A stretch of DNA of 64,000 nt from Halococcus salifodinae DSM 8989 (GCF_000336935.1 NZ_AOME01000051.1:122022-186021), one strand, 5' to 3'; shown: positions 25,185-34,436, counted from the first letter of the stretch. Program-made: numbers and translations. Notes: generated by a model from the sequence alone, not told the origin.

Positions 25185-26840
25185 CTACTCGTCCTCGGGA
25201 GCGGCCTCCGCGGGTGCCGCACCCTCAACCAGCGAGGCGTCGGCGTACTCCTCACGGATGTCCTTCTTCGAGAACTTCCCGGTCGCGGTTTTGGGCACCT
25301 CGTCGATGTACTCCACGTCGTCGGGAACCCACCACTTCGGGTACTCCTCGGCGATCATTCCGAGGAGTTCGTCGGCGAGTGCGTCTCTGTCGGCGTCGTC
25401 GCCAGGCACCACGAACGCGACCGGGCGCTCCTGCCAGCGTTCGTGGGGGACGCCGACGACGGCGGCTTCGGCCACGTCGTCGTGAGCCATCAGTGCGTTT
25501 TCGAGTTCGACGCTCGAAATCCACTCGCCGCCCGACTTGATGACGTCCTTCGCGCGGTCGACGATCTGGATATACCCATCAGGATCGACCGAGACCACGT
25601 CGCCGGTCTTGAGCCAGCCGTCCTCGAACTCCTCCTCGTTGGCCTCGGGACGCTCGAAGTACTCGGTGGTGACCCACGGGCCACGGACCCAGAGCTCGCC
25701 GAACTCCTCGCCGTCCCACGGCACCTCGTTGCCGTCCTCGTCGATGACTTTGAACTCGATGCCGGGCACCATCAGCCCCTGTTTGCCGCGCTTTTCGTGC
25801 CGGTCGTCGGCGTCCCACTCGTCCATGCCCGGCTTGAGCCGTGCGACCGAGCCGATCGGACTCATCTCGGTCATTCCCCACGCGTGGAGGACATCTACGC
25901 CGAGCTCGTCGAACTGACGGATGACCGACTTCGGGGCGGCGCTCCCGCCGATGACGACCTCTTCGAGCGAGGAGAGGTCGACATCGTTGTTCTGGACGTA
26001 TTCGAGCAGTCCGAGCCACACCGTGGGGACGCCAGCAGTGATCGTGACGCCCTCTTCCTCGATGAGCTTGGCGAGGTCGGCCGGATCGGGCGACGGGCCG
26101 GGGTAGACATGTTTCGCGCCGGCGGCGGTCGACGAGAAGGGCATCCCCCACGCGTTGACGTGGAACATCGGCACGACCGGCATCACGACGTCCGTATCCT
26201 CGATGCCGAGGCCCTGGGGCGTCACCGTGGCCATCGTGTGCGACCAGAGCATTCGCTGGGTGTACTCGACGCCTTTCGGCCGCCCGGTGGTGCCGGAGGT
26301 GTAACACATCCCGGCCTCGCGATCCTCCTCGATCGCGGGCCAGTCGTACTCGGTTCCCTGTTCGGCGATAAACGACTCGTAGTCCGTGACGGGATCGAGG
26401 TCGATTTCCGGAACCTCGTCGGCCATCACCACGAACTGCTCGACGCTCCCGAACGAATCGGCGTCGTACGCGCCGGCGAGCTTCTCGGCGAGCGAGGGGT
26501 CGACGAACAGGAGCTCGTCGGTCGCGTTCTCGACGATGTACTGGATGTGCTCGTCGGGCAGGAGGGGGTTGATGGTGTGGAGCTGGCGGCCCGAGTCGGG
26601 AACGCCGAAGTACGTCTCGAAGTGACGGTGGTGGTTCCAGCAGAACGTGCCGACGCGGGCCTCGTTATCGATGCCGGCGTCATCGAGCGCGTTCGCGAGA
26701 CGGGCGACGCGGTCGCCGTACTCCGAATAATCGTACCGTTCGATCCCGTCGGCGGTGCGCGAGACGATCTCGGTATCGGGGTAGAGTCGTTCCGCGCGCC
26801 AGCGGAACGGTCGCAGGGTCTGTGGTGTGCCTCGTGGCAT
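25185..26840 (-). CDS. Long-chain fatty-acid--CoA ligase (AMP-forming)
   Basis: A 551-residue acyl-adenylate/thioester enzyme. ATP-binding P-loop: YTSGTTGRPKGVEYTQ. The fatty-acyl binding region has MPVVPMFHVNAWGMPF. Motif A5 is HAWGMTEMSP. Hinge and C-terminal motifs: DGWLKTGDVVSVDPDGYIQIVDRAKDVIKSGGEWISS and the catalytic Lys in KTATGKFSKK. An acidic/Ala tail follows. Substrate length cannot be read, but the WGM(T/S)E and MPMFHVNAW context fits medium- to long-chain acyl-CoA synthetases. It is grouped with the acyl-CoA dehydrogenase. Confidence 0.93.
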   Translation of the reverse strand: MPRGTPQTLRPFRWRAERLYPDTEIVSRTADGIERYDYSEYGDRVARLANALDDAGIDNEARVGTFCWNHHRHFETYFGVPDSGRQLHTINPLLPDEHIQYIVENATDELLFVDPSLAEKLAGAYDADSFGSVEQFVVMADEVPEIDLDPVTDYESFIAEQGTEYDWPAIEEDREAGMCYTSGTTGRPKGVEYTQRMLWSHTMATVTPQGLGIEDTDVVMPVVPMFHVNAWGMPFSSTAAGAKHVYPGPSPDPADLAKLIEEEGVTITAGVPTVWLGLLEYVQNNDVDLSSLEEVVIGGSAAPKSVIRQFDELGVDVLHAWGMTEMSPIGSVARLKPGMDEWDADDRHEKRGKQGLMVPGIEFKVIDEDGNEVPWDGEEFGELWVRGPWVTTEYFERPEANEEEFEDGWLKTGDVVSVDPDGYIQIVDRAKDVIKSGGEWISSVELENALMAHDDVAEAAVVGVPHERWQERPVAFVVPGDDADRDALADELLGMIAEEYPKWWVPDDVEYIDEVPKTATGKFSKKDIREEYADASLVEGAAPAEAAPEDE

Positions 26841-26941
26841 ACAATCTCACAATGGCCGGTCCGTAATGATTCTTCCCACCAACGGCGATCGTTCACCCGT
26901 GCCTCGTCGGCATCTCAGTGTCTCGTCGTGACGGTTCGACG

Positions 26942-27610
26942 TCACTCGGTGCGGTGGCTCACGGCGATCCCCTCGCCGAGCGGGATCGCGGCGGTCTCGA
27001 AGTCGGGATCGGCGCGGACCCGTTCGAGGTACGCCGCGACGCCGCGGGTCGACTCGTTCGCGTCCTTGACCGTCTCGCCTTCGACGAGTTCGAGCACCGT
27101 CTCGAAGTCGACAGAGGTGCTCGTCATGGCGTTGTCGGCGATCACCACGCCACCGGGAGCGACTTTCTCGCGAACGGCGTCGAAAGCCTCCTCGTACCGA
27201 TCCTTCTCGTTGTCGATCAGCACGACGTCGAACGGTCCTTCGTAGTCGTCGACGGTCTCGATGGCGTCGCCGTGTTCGAACGTCGCGCGTTCGGTGAGAT
27301 CGCCGCGGTCGAAGTACTCGCGGGCGCGGTCGAGTTCGTCGGCGTCGATCTCTGTGAGGACGACTTCGCCCGTGGGCGGGAGTGCCCGTGCGAACCAGTA
27401 CGCCGAGTAGCCGAAGCCGGAGCCGAACTCGAAGACCCGCTCTGCGTCGACGAGGCGCGCGAGCGTGGCGAGCCAGCCGCCGACTGCGGGGCCCACGGTC
27501 GGAAAGCCGATCTCCTCGCCGTATTCGTCCATCTCTGTCAGAACCTCGTCGGGCTGAGGACCGACCGCGCGGACGAAGTCAGTGACGTCGTCGGAGACGA
27601 GTTCGGACAT
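26942..27610 (-). CDS. O-methyltransferase family protein (COMT-like, class I SAM)
   Basis: 222 residues. SAM motif I is VFEFGSGFGYSAYWFARALPP. Motifs follow in VVLTEIDADELDRAREYFDRGDL, FDVVLIDNEKDRYEEAFDAVREKVAPGGVVIADNAM. The DNEK(D) metal-binding acidic pair and IADNAM are typical of the Mg-dependent catechol/caffeoyl-CoA O-methyltransferase branch. No N-terminal signal. The substrate is unknown. Confidence 0.9.
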   Translation of the reverse strand: MSELVSDDVTDFVRAVGPQPDEVLTEMDEYGEEIGFPTVGPAVGGWLATLARLVDAERVFEFGSGFGYSAYWFARALPPTGEVVLTEIDADELDRAREYFDRGDLTERATFEHGDAIETVDDYEGPFDVVLIDNEKDRYEEAFDAVREKVAPGGVVIADNAMTSTSVDFETVLELVEGETVKDANESTRGVAAYLERVRADPDFETAAIPLGEGIAVSHRTE

Positions 27611-27762
27611 ACCAGCCGCCTCGTACGGGGGCGAGTAAAGGCTTCTCCCCTGCTCGATCCGGCTCAGGTCGGAGCGGTCTGCGTAGGGGTTACGGAGCGG
27701 TGTGGTTGCAGTAGCGGTGCGAAGCGGTGGCCGTGAGCGCGTCCGAGCGTGAGCGAGGGCTT

Positions 27763-28092
27763 TCAGTACTGGTAGCGCTGGACGTCGTCTTGAGCCTGGT
27801 CCGAGAGCCCGACATCGCCGGTCATTTCGTCGTACGTCATCCCCGAGAGATACTCGTCGTAGGTGACGTCGTAGCCGCTCCGGAGGTGGAAGTCGAGCCG
27901 GCCGGTCTCGACGGTGGTCTGGAAGAACTGGTGGACCGCCCGACGGAGGAGTTCGTCGGCGTCGTCGGGGTCGAACGCACTCTGGAGGAGGGCGAGTTCG
28001 TTGCGGGTTTCGCGGTCGAGACCCACGGTTGTCTCGTCGCCGAGATCGTCGTAGCGCGATTCGATTTCCTCCGTAAGGTCGTCGAGACTCAT
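27763..28092 (-). CDS. Conserved haloarchaeal protein with RHH-like N-terminus
   Basis: 109 residues from the ATG at 28090-28092; the open frame upstream is Arg/Ser-rich and not protein-like. Residues about 20-60 (ETTVGLDRETRNELALLQSAFDPDDADELLRRAVHQFFQ) resemble a ribbon-helix-helix unit: a short strand followed by two helices. The C-terminal half has repeated Tyr-Asp pairs (YDVTYDEYLSGMTYDEM). Function unknown. It is divergent from mutY, about 95 nt apart. Confidence 0.6.
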   Translation of the reverse strand: MSLDDLTEEIESRYDDLGDETTVGLDRETRNELALLQSAFDPDDADELLRRAVHQFFQTTVETGRLDFHLRSGYDVTYDEYLSGMTYDEMTGDVGLSDQAQDDVQRYQY

Positions 28093-28186
28093 GCGCCGGG
28101 ATGGGGAGCGACTCGGGAAACCGCTTTCGGCTCCTCTGCCGGCGTGGACCGCCACGCGTATGCCGAGCGCAGGATTACCTCGTTCG

Positions 28187-29104
28187 ATGAGCGAGTCCGC
28201 GTTCTCGTCCCCCGACGACCGCGCTGCCGTCCGCCGGGCGCTGGTCGAGTGGTACGAGGACGACCATCGATCGTTTCCGTGGCGTGAGACCACCGATCCC
28301 TACGAAATCCTCGTATCGGAAGTGATGAGTCAGCAAACCCAACTCGATCGCGTCGTCGACGCGTTCGCGGAGTTCGTCGAACGGTGGCCCGACGCGGCGA
28401 CGCTCGCGGCTGTCGACCGGGCCGAGGTAGTGAGTTTCTGGAGCGACCACAGCCTCGGGTACAACAACCGTGCCCGATACCTCCACGAGGCTGCCGGTCA
28501 GATCACCTCGGAGTTCGACGGCGAGTTCCCAGAGACGCCCGACGAACTCCAGGAGTTGCAGGGTGTCGGCCCCTACACCGCGAACGCGGTGGCGAGCTTC
28601 GCGTTCAACGAGGGGAATGCGGTGGTCGATACCAACGTCAAGCGAGTGCTCTACCGGGCGTTCGACGTGCCGGACGACGACGCAGCGTTCGAGGAAGCGG
28701 CCGAGGAGATGATGCCCACCGGCGAGTCGCGGGTCTGGAACAACGCGATCATGGAGCTCGGCGGGGTTGCGTGTACGAAGACACCGTCGTGCGACGAGGC
28801 CGAATGCCCCTGGCGCACGTGGTGTGACGCCTACGCGACCGGCGACTTCTCCGCTCCAGATGTTCCTACCCAGTCGCCGTTCGAGGGGAGTCGCCGGCAG
28901 TTCCGCGGGCGCGTCGTGCGCGTACTCGGGGAGTACGACGAACTCGTGCTCGATGATCTCGGGCCTCGCGTGCGCGTCGACTACACGCCGGACGGCGAGC
29001 ACGGTCGCGAGTGGCTCCGAGGACTCGTTTCGGATCTCGACGACGACGGACTGGTCGCGGTCGAGGAACGCGACAACGATACCGTCGTCCGACTGTCTCG
29101 GTGA
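28187..29104 (+). CDS. mutY: A/G-specific adenine DNA glycosylase MutY
   Basis: A 305-residue repair enzyme that removes A mispaired with 8-oxoG. Motifs: PWRETTDPYEILVSEVMSQQTQ with the catalytic Glu, the helix-hairpin-helix ELQGVGPYTANAVASFAF, and VVDTNVKRVLYR with the catalytic Asp. Four Cys near residues 200-217 (C-x5-C-x4-C-x5-C) would hold the [4Fe-4S] cluster with slightly unusual spacing. The C-terminal part (RGRVVRVLGEYDELVLDDL) is short compared with bacterial MutY, so 8-oxoG recognition may differ. ATG 28187 begins the conserved part. Confidence 0.92.
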   Translation: MSESAFSSPDDRAAVRRALVEWYEDDHRSFPWRETTDPYEILVSEVMSQQTQLDRVVDAFAEFVERWPDAATLAAVDRAEVVSFWSDHSLGYNNRARYLHEAAGQITSEFDGEFPETPDELQELQGVGPYTANAVASFAFNEGNAVVDTNVKRVLYRAFDVPDDDAAFEEAAEEMMPTGESRVWNNAIMELGGVACTKTPSCDEAECPWRTWCDAYATGDFSAPDVPTQSPFEGSRRQFRGRVVRVLGEYDELVLDDLGPRVRVDYTPDGEHGREWLRGLVSDLDDDGLVAVEERDNDTVVRLSR

Positions 29105-29152
29105 TCGTGCGCTCGCCGCCCGAATCGATCGCGCAGACTCAGCTCACGGCGG

Positions 29153-30367
29153 TCACGCCCCCTGCTGGGCCGACCGCCGGCCGGTCGGGAACCCGATCGT
29201 GAGGTGGACGGCCGTCAGGAGCGCGGCGAGCACCAACACCCCGACCGCGAACGATCGGAAGATCACGGTGTAGCCGTACCCCACATCGATCAGCGTGCCG
29301 ACGACAACGCTCCCGAGCGCGTTGAGCAGCATGATCCCCGCGCTGAACACGGCGTAGGCGCTCGCGCGGTGGGCGTCCGGCAGCGAGTCGAGCACGTAGG
29401 TGTCCATCGTGGGGAAGAGGCCGTGGATCACGAACCCGAGCGCGGCGCTCGCGGCGACGAGGCCGTAGAATCCCGAGGCGAGCGTGAGCGCGAGCAGACA
29501 GCCGGCGAACCCCCCGACGATCCCGAGCAGCAACGGGATATACGCCACCCGGTCGGCGAGGCGTCCGGCGATCGCAAAGGCGGGCACGCCAGCAGCGAAG
29601 ACCACCGTGAGCAGTTCGCGCGCAGTGCTTGCCGTGATCGGCTTCGTCGCGACGAGATACGAGACGTAGAAGTTGAACACGCCGTTCCACGCGAGGCCGG
29701 CGAGACCCGCGAGCGCGACCCCGCTCAGGATGACGGGCCACTGCCGGCGTGCCGCCCCCAGAAATTCCCGGTCGAGTTCCTCGCCGGGCGGGAAGGTCGT
29801 GGTTCGGGCGATCGCCCCGAACACGATGGTCGCCACGACTGCGAACGCGCTGATGAGACCGAACGCGAGCCGCCATCCCTCGACCGGGAGGATCGCCGAG
29901 CCCTCGATCCAGAGGACGCCGGTGATGAAAAGCGGTGCACCGGCTGCGGCGAGCTGGCTCGCGGTCCCGTGGATGCCGACGGCGCGTCCGATAGCGCCGG
30001 GAAACAGGTCGCTCAGCAGTGGCTTCGCCGCGATGAAGTAGACACCGCTTGAGATCCCCATCAGGAACGCGCTCGCCCAGAGCACCGGAAGGGAGGTGGC
30101 GGTCGCGGCGAGCAGCGGCGCGGCCGCGAGGATCGTCCCAGCGGCGAGGATCACGGCGTACCGTGGCACGAAGGTAAGCAGGTAGCCCGTCGGCAGCCGC
30201 GGCAGCGCGCTGCCGAGCCACGCGAGCGTCGCCAGCAGTCCGATCGCCGCCGCCGACGCCCCGAACGCGGATTGGATCGGTTCCAGCAGCGGTGCGAAGA
30301 CGACCCGCGCGAGGTTGACCAACAGCACCATCGTACACATCGAGCCGAACAGCTGCTGGCGTGACAC
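29153..30367 (-). CDS. MFS transporter
   Basis: A 404-residue carrier with 12 predicted helices from the GTG at 30365-30367. Family-like features: AWLGSALPRLPTGYL (loop 2-3 GxxxDR-like region) and FLMGISSGVYFIAAKPLLSDLFPGAIGRAVGIHGTASQLAAAGAPL (TM4-5). The substrate is unknown. An in-frame GTG at 30434-30436 would add 23 residues without hydrophobic content, so the later start is preferred; both GTGs sit in the same 12-base context. It is divergent from an FMN reductase gene. Confidence 0.88.
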   Translation of the reverse strand: MSRQQLFGSMCTMVLLVNLARVVFAPLLEPIQSAFGASAAAIGLLATLAWLGSALPRLPTGYLLTFVPRYAVILAAGTILAAAPLLAATATSLPVLWASAFLMGISSGVYFIAAKPLLSDLFPGAIGRAVGIHGTASQLAAAGAPLFITGVLWIEGSAILPVEGWRLAFGLISAFAVVATIVFGAIARTTTFPPGEELDREFLGAARRQWPVILSGVALAGLAGLAWNGVFNFYVSYLVATKPITASTARELLTVVFAAGVPAFAIAGRLADRVAYIPLLLGIVGGFAGCLLALTLASGFYGLVAASAALGFVIHGLFPTMDTYVLDSLPDAHRASAYAVFSAGIMLLNALGSVVVGTLIDVGYGYTVIFRSFAVGVLVLAALLTAVHLTIGFPTGRRSAQQGA

Positions 30368-30443
30368 TACCGGGCGGACGGGGCAGGGTGGGTCAAGCCT
30401 TTGCGAAGCGGCAATCCCGCGGCCGGTGGACGACACTACCGGG
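30363..30443. repeat. Direct repeat GACACTACCGGG, two copies 69 nt apart
   Basis: GACACTACCGGG at 30363-30374 and 30432-30443. On the minus strand each copy contains one of the two candidate GTG start codons of the MFS gene. Confidence 0.6.
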
Positions 30444-30504
30444 AGACCGGCGTGTTCCGGCCGGAACCGCTGGTGCTTTGGGGGTCGCTGTTCTCGAAAC
30501 GGCT

Positions 30505-31086
30505 ATGCCAGATCGACCCCACGTCGTCGCGCTCGCCGGCAGCCTGCGCGACGATAGCTACACCCGGATCGCCCTCCAGCACGCACTCGACGAGGCCGAG
30601 GAACGCGGCGCAAGCACGGACCTGATCGACCTCCGGCATCTCGACCTCTCGGTGTTCGACGCCGACGCACGCGAGGTCGGCGACGCGCTCGCACTCACGC
30701 GACGCGTCCGGCGGGCCGACAGCGTCCTTCTTGGGACGCCCTCCTATCACGGCTCGTACTCCTCGGTGCTGAAGACCGCGCTGGATTACTGCGGGTTCGA
30801 CGAGTTCGAAAACACCACCGTCGGCCTGCTGTCGGTCTCCGGCGGGGCGTTCCCGATTACCCCACTCGATCACCTCCGATCGGTCGCCCGAGCGCTCAAC
30901 GCGTGGGTCATCCCGCATCAGGCCGCCGTCCCGAAAGCGAGCGGGAAGTTCGAGGACGGAAAACTCACCGACGAGAGTTCGTGTGAGCGTGTGGCGACGC
31001 TGGGCCAGCGGGCTGTCGAGTACGCCACTATCGAACCCGATCCGCCCTGTCTCGAAAGCACCGAAAACGTCGGCGCGGACGACTGA
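30505..31086 (+). CDS. NADPH-dependent FMN reductase family protein
   Basis: A 193-residue flavodoxin-fold reductase from ATG 30505. Motifs: VVALAGSLRDDSYTRIALQHAL (FMN phosphate loop GSLRxxS), DSVLLGTPSYHGSYSSVLKTALDYC (TPxYxGSxSxxLKxALD), and VGLLSVSGGAF. These match SsuE/azoreductase-like enzymes that reduce FMN or quinones with NADPH. Partner unknown. Confidence 0.92.
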   Translation: MPDRPHVVALAGSLRDDSYTRIALQHALDEAEERGASTDLIDLRHLDLSVFDADAREVGDALALTRRVRRADSVLLGTPSYHGSYSSVLKTALDYCGFDEFENTTVGLLSVSGGAFPITPLDHLRSVARALNAWVIPHQAAVPKASGKFEDGKLTDESSCERVATLGQRAVEYATIEPDPPCLESTENVGADD

Positions 31087-31263
31087 TCGCTGGAGGGATC
31101 GCGTCGAACAGCGTCGAAGGGCCGTCTTTGCTACCGTTCAGGCTATTCGGCTAGTGTCAGTACAGTTCTCGTCAGCCCGCCGACCACGAGGGATCGTGAG
31201 ATATCTTTGGCATAGCTATCGATATGATGTTGATTGAGAAACAGGTGGTGACCGAGACGGTTG

Positions 31264-31282
31264 GTGTGTGTGTGTGTGTGTG
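31264..31282. repeat. (GT)n microsatellite, 9.5 units
   Basis: An uninterrupted run of alternating G and T over 19 nt, ending 48 nt before the GTG start of the next gene. Confidence 0.9.
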
Positions 31283-31330
31283 AATTTGAAGTATCGTCAT
31301 CAGCAACTGTTTCTATGAGGCTGGTGGCCC

Positions 31331-31828
31331 GTGTACGAAGCAACTAACGTCCATCTCGGTGATTACACCAGCGAGAGCGACAAACAGCGGATCACTTGCA
31401 CTGACGAGGAGCTCCGCCACGTCAATCGCGAACGGGCGGAACCGTCGATCGAAACGATCCTGATCGACGAAATCTCGGAGATCAGACGAGATGTCGACAA
31501 GTCTCAAGCAGGTTTCGAACGGATCGGCTACGCGTTCGCAGCGTTCGGGCTCGTGTTCTCGTTCATGATCGTTCCGTTCGTGCTGGCAGGCGTGCTCTTC
31601 ACCCCCATTGCCGGCGGATCGTTCCTTTCGGCCGGTCTCTGTTGGTACGGGTTCGTGATGTTCTACAGAATGGAGCGAGGGACGCTCGATGTCCTCGAAA
31701 TCCGGGCCAACGACGACTGGTACCGGTTCTTCACTCGGCAGGAGAGTGCTGCGTTCGACGAGATCCTGTCCCGTCTTCCCGACGACGTCGTGAACGGGTC
31801 CATCGCTCTGGATCGCGCCGGTCAGTAG
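31331..31828 (+). CDS. Predicted membrane protein of unknown function
   Basis: 165 residues from a GTG start. Residues 1-60 are soluble and charged (MYEATNVHLGDYTSESDKQRITCTDEELRHVNRERAEPS). Two membrane helices follow at about 63-86 (IGYAFAAFGLVFSFMIVPFVLAGVLF) and 91-112 (GGSFLSAGLCWYGFVMFYRM). The tail is soluble (LEIRANDDWYRFFTRQESAAFDEILSRLPDD). I do not recognise the family. A GT microsatellite lies in its promoter region. Confidence 0.65.
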   Translation: MYEATNVHLGDYTSESDKQRITCTDEELRHVNRERAEPSIETILIDEISEIRRDVDKSQAGFERIGYAFAAFGLVFSFMIVPFVLAGVLFTPIAGGSFLSAGLCWYGFVMFYRMERGTLDVLEIRANDDWYRFFTRQESAAFDEILSRLPDDVVNGSIALDRAGQ

Positions 31829-31904
31829 CTGTCACCGATCGACGGAAGCTGCCGGACACCGGCGTGTCGAAACCGAGATAGGGGCTGCTCTGCTACCGAC
31901 GACA

Positions 31905-32504
31905 GTGACGCAGTGGGTCGAGAACCCGACCGGCGGGCGCGACAGAGGACCGATAGCGCTCGCCCGCGCGTGGCTCGAAGTGTTGGTGCGTCCACGCCGG
32001 TTTTTCGCGGCGGGGGTCGCACCGGGCGATCAGGCTCCTGGACTGGTGTTCGTGATGGCCGTAGTCGCCATCGAGGAGGCGACTCGCTTCGCGCTCGTCC
32101 CCAGCGCATACCCAGTCGTCGCGGATCAGGAACTCGTCTCGGGCGTCGTGGCGCTCGTCGTCGCGACCGGGTTCGTCGCGCCGCTCGCGCTCCACTTCGC
32201 GGCCGCGATCGCGACTCTCGGACTCGTCCCGCTCGTCGAGGATCGCGCCGGTGTCAGCGAGACGGTGCAGGTGATCGCCTACGCGACCGCACCCTGCGTT
32301 CTCGCCGGCGTACCCTTCCCTCCACTCCAGGTCGTCTGCACAGCCTACGGTGCCGTGTTGCTCGTCGTCGGGATCGCCGAAGTACACGGGACGAGCCTCG
32401 TTCGCGCGGCGGTCGCAGGGGCGCTCCCCGCAGCGTTCGTCTTCGGTTACGCCTACACGTTCCGCGGATTTGCAGCCATCGAAGCGCTCGGCGTGCTCGG
32501 CTGA
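31905..32504 (+). CDS. YIP1 family membrane protein
   Basis: 199 residues from a GTG. The N-terminus has ALARAWLEVLVRPRRFFAAGVAPGDQAPGLVFVMAVV, the typical start of haloarchaeal YIP1-domain proteins, followed by about five hydrophobic helices (VSGVVALVVATGFVAPLALHFAAAI, VQVIAYATAPCVLAGVPFPPLQVVCTAYGAVLLVVGI and others). YIP1 proteins in eukaryotes act in vesicle traffic; the archaeal role is unknown. The stop codon directly abuts the stop of the convergent oxidoreductase gene (TGATCA at 32502-32507). Confidence 0.78.
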   Translation: MTQWVENPTGGRDRGPIALARAWLEVLVRPRRFFAAGVAPGDQAPGLVFVMAVVAIEEATRFALVPSAYPVVADQELVSGVVALVVATGFVAPLALHFAAAIATLGLVPLVEDRAGVSETVQVIAYATAPCVLAGVPFPPLQVVCTAYGAVLLVVGIAEVHGTSLVRAAVAGALPAAFVFGYAYTFRGFAAIEALGVLG

Positions 32505-33827
32505 TCACGCCGCGCCGTCGTCCTCGTTCGTGACTTCGACCTCGATCGCGTTCGGCAGATACGCGTTGGCGGCGTATCCACCCTCGTTCCAGGGGAACTG
32601 GCCGCTCTCGACAGCGTCGAGTCCGTCCTCCGGTGTTCCGATGGACGCCGGCTGCACCCGTCCGCGCTCGTCGGTCGCGCGCGAGGCAAGGGTGTAGGTT
32701 CCCGGCTCCGGCTCCCAGTCGTACTCGAACAGCCGCCACGCACCGGCGTAGTCGGGGCCGAACAGCTCCGCGTCGTGCCACGTCTCGCCTCCGTTAGTGG
32801 ATATCTCGACACCCGCGATCTCGTCGTCGCCCGCCCACGCGACGCCGCGCACCGTGACCCCGTCCTCGTCGTTCTCTCCGCCCTCGTGAGGCGTGACAGG
32901 CTCCTCGCCGGTCGGCCGACCGATCAGCGACATCACGGTTTCGTCGAAGGTGTAGGGGTGATCGACCGCCGAGGGTTCGAGCTGGTCCCACGTATCGGCC
33001 GTCGGAACGGTGTCGGCGTGTTCCGGGGTCGCGCCCGCGGGATGGATACGGTAGTCGTCCTGCTGCCACCGGGCGTGAGTCCCGGGCCGGTCGAGCGAGC
33101 CCTCGGTGACCATTCCATCCATCACGCGCAGTTCGGACAGCCACTTCACGCTGTTCACGCCGTACCATCCCGGTACAACGAGCCGCACCGGATGGCCGTG
33201 CTCCGTGGGGAGCGCCTCGCCGTTCATTCCGTGGGCGAGGAGGCAATCGTCGAGTGCCTTCGAGAGCGGGATCGATCGGGCGAACGTCTCCTCCTCGGTG
33301 CCGTCGTCGCCGATCGCGGTGAGCCAGCGATCCTCGTCGTTCGTCGGGTCGTTCGCCGTCCCGCTGTCCGCGTCGCCCACTGCCTCGCCCGTATCGAGAC
33401 CGGCCGCTCGCAGCACCGACCGCACCGGCGTCCCGGTCCAGACGGCGGTCCCGACTGCCTCACAGTCCCACTGGACGCTCCCCGTCTCGGGGTCGTGCTG
33501 GCCGCGGCCGTTGCCCGCACACTCCATCGTGTGTGCGACAGCGACCGTGGGAAGGTCCTCGACGATGTCGGTGAGGGAGAGTTCGGCCTCGTCTCCCGCC
33601 GTTCCGGCGACGTCGATCGTCCACGCGTCGGCGTCGCCATCGGGCATCGGGTTCCGGTGGCAGACGAAATGCTCCTCGATCGGCGTCAGCCAGTTCGCGA
33701 ACGTCTCCCGGCTCGCCGCCCCCACGACGGTGTAACGGTCGGCCTCGTCGCGGGCCTCGCTCGCGCCCGGTTTGCGGTCGAGGATCGCATCGATCTCTTC
33801 GCGTCGTCCCTCGCGTGTTTCGCTCAT
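32505..33827 (-). CDS. Sulfite oxidase-like molybdopterin oxidoreductase
   Basis: 440 residues from the ATG at 33825-33827. The Mo-binding domain (about 40-290) has the likely Mo-ligand Cys103 in HTMECAGNGR and the conserved HGHPVRLVVPGWYGVNSVKWL. The C-terminal Mo-co dimerisation domain (about 310-425) has VTVRGVAWAGDDEIAGVEISTNGGETWHDAEL and WRLFEYDWEPEPGTYTLASRATDERG. There is no Tat or Sec signal and no heme domain, so it would be cytoplasmic with an unknown electron acceptor. Candidate reactions are oxidation of sulfite or reduction of S-/N-oxides. Confidence 0.9.
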   Translation of the reverse strand: MSETREGRREEIDAILDRKPGASEARDEADRYTVVGAASRETFANWLTPIEEHFVCHRNPMPDGDADAWTIDVAGTAGDEAELSLTDIVEDLPTVAVAHTMECAGNGRGQHDPETGSVQWDCEAVGTAVWTGTPVRSVLRAAGLDTGEAVGDADSGTANDPTNDEDRWLTAIGDDGTEEETFARSIPLSKALDDCLLAHGMNGEALPTEHGHPVRLVVPGWYGVNSVKWLSELRVMDGMVTEGSLDRPGTHARWQQDDYRIHPAGATPEHADTVPTADTWDQLEPSAVDHPYTFDETVMSLIGRPTGEEPVTPHEGGENDEDGVTVRGVAWAGDDEIAGVEISTNGGETWHDAELFGPDYAGAWRLFEYDWEPEPGTYTLASRATDERGRVQPASIGTPEDGLDAVESGQFPWNEGGYAANAYLPNAIEVEVTNEDDGAA

Positions 33828-33925
33828 ACGGGCCAGTCGTGCGGATTCCGCATAACCGTTTCCCGCTCGTGTCGATACCACGGACTAGCGAACGTCATCG
33901 TCACTGACTCTCCGGCGGTCCGACG

Positions 33926-34318
33926 TCAGGGGTTCGTCTGCCCGTCCACGGCGATGACGGCTAGCTGACCGACGACGACGCTGATACCCATCGCCACCGG
34001 GAGCAGAACGATGACGACGAACAGTCCGAGCAGGAGCGTCAGGAAGGCCAGATCGATCTGGACGTCGAGCGGCAGCGACGCCGTGTTGGTCCAGACGATC
34101 ACGAGAGCGAGGCAAAGCGAGAGTAGTGTGCCGATCAGCCCCGCTGCACCGGCGTCGACGAACTCCTTTTGAAACCGATCGCTCAGCAGGGCTCCGACGA
34201 GGCCGGCGACGGCGGGTGTCGCGAGATAGAGATACGTCGGGGGCTGGATGGCGACGAGCAGAACGACGAAGACGGCCGCCTGTGCGAGACCGCCGAGTAG
34301 TGGAACGGTTCGCCCCAT
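33926..34318 (-). CDS. Four-helix membrane protein, unknown function
   Basis: 130 residues with four hydrophobic segments: LLGGLAQAAVFVVLLVAI, TYLYLATPAVAGLVGALL, AAGLIGTLLSLCLALVIVW and LLLGLFVVIVLLPVAMGISVVVGQLAVIAV. The layout is like haloarchaeal DUF5518-type proteins, but the match is weak. It is divergent from the 34472 gene and about 100 nt from the molybdopterin oxidoreductase. Confidence 0.65.
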   Translation of the reverse strand: MGRTVPLLGGLAQAAVFVVLLVAIQPPTYLYLATPAVAGLVGALLSDRFQKEFVDAGAAGLIGTLLSLCLALVIVWTNTASLPLDVQIDLAFLTLLLGLFVVIVLLPVAMGISVVVGQLAVIAVDGQTNP

Positions 34319-34436
34319 TCTCGACAGCTATACTGGCAGAACAAATAAGTGTTTCCATAGTTCACACCACGAGTGACGTTCGAGTACGTCTCGTTCGGTC
34401 GTGACAGTCGGAGGCCCCGTTCGCTGCCGCCAAGTC

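Noticed and set aside
31143-31343. Minus-strand frame of 66 codons with a His-Thr repeat
   Set aside because: The His-Thr run is only the GT microsatellite read on the other strand; no other support.
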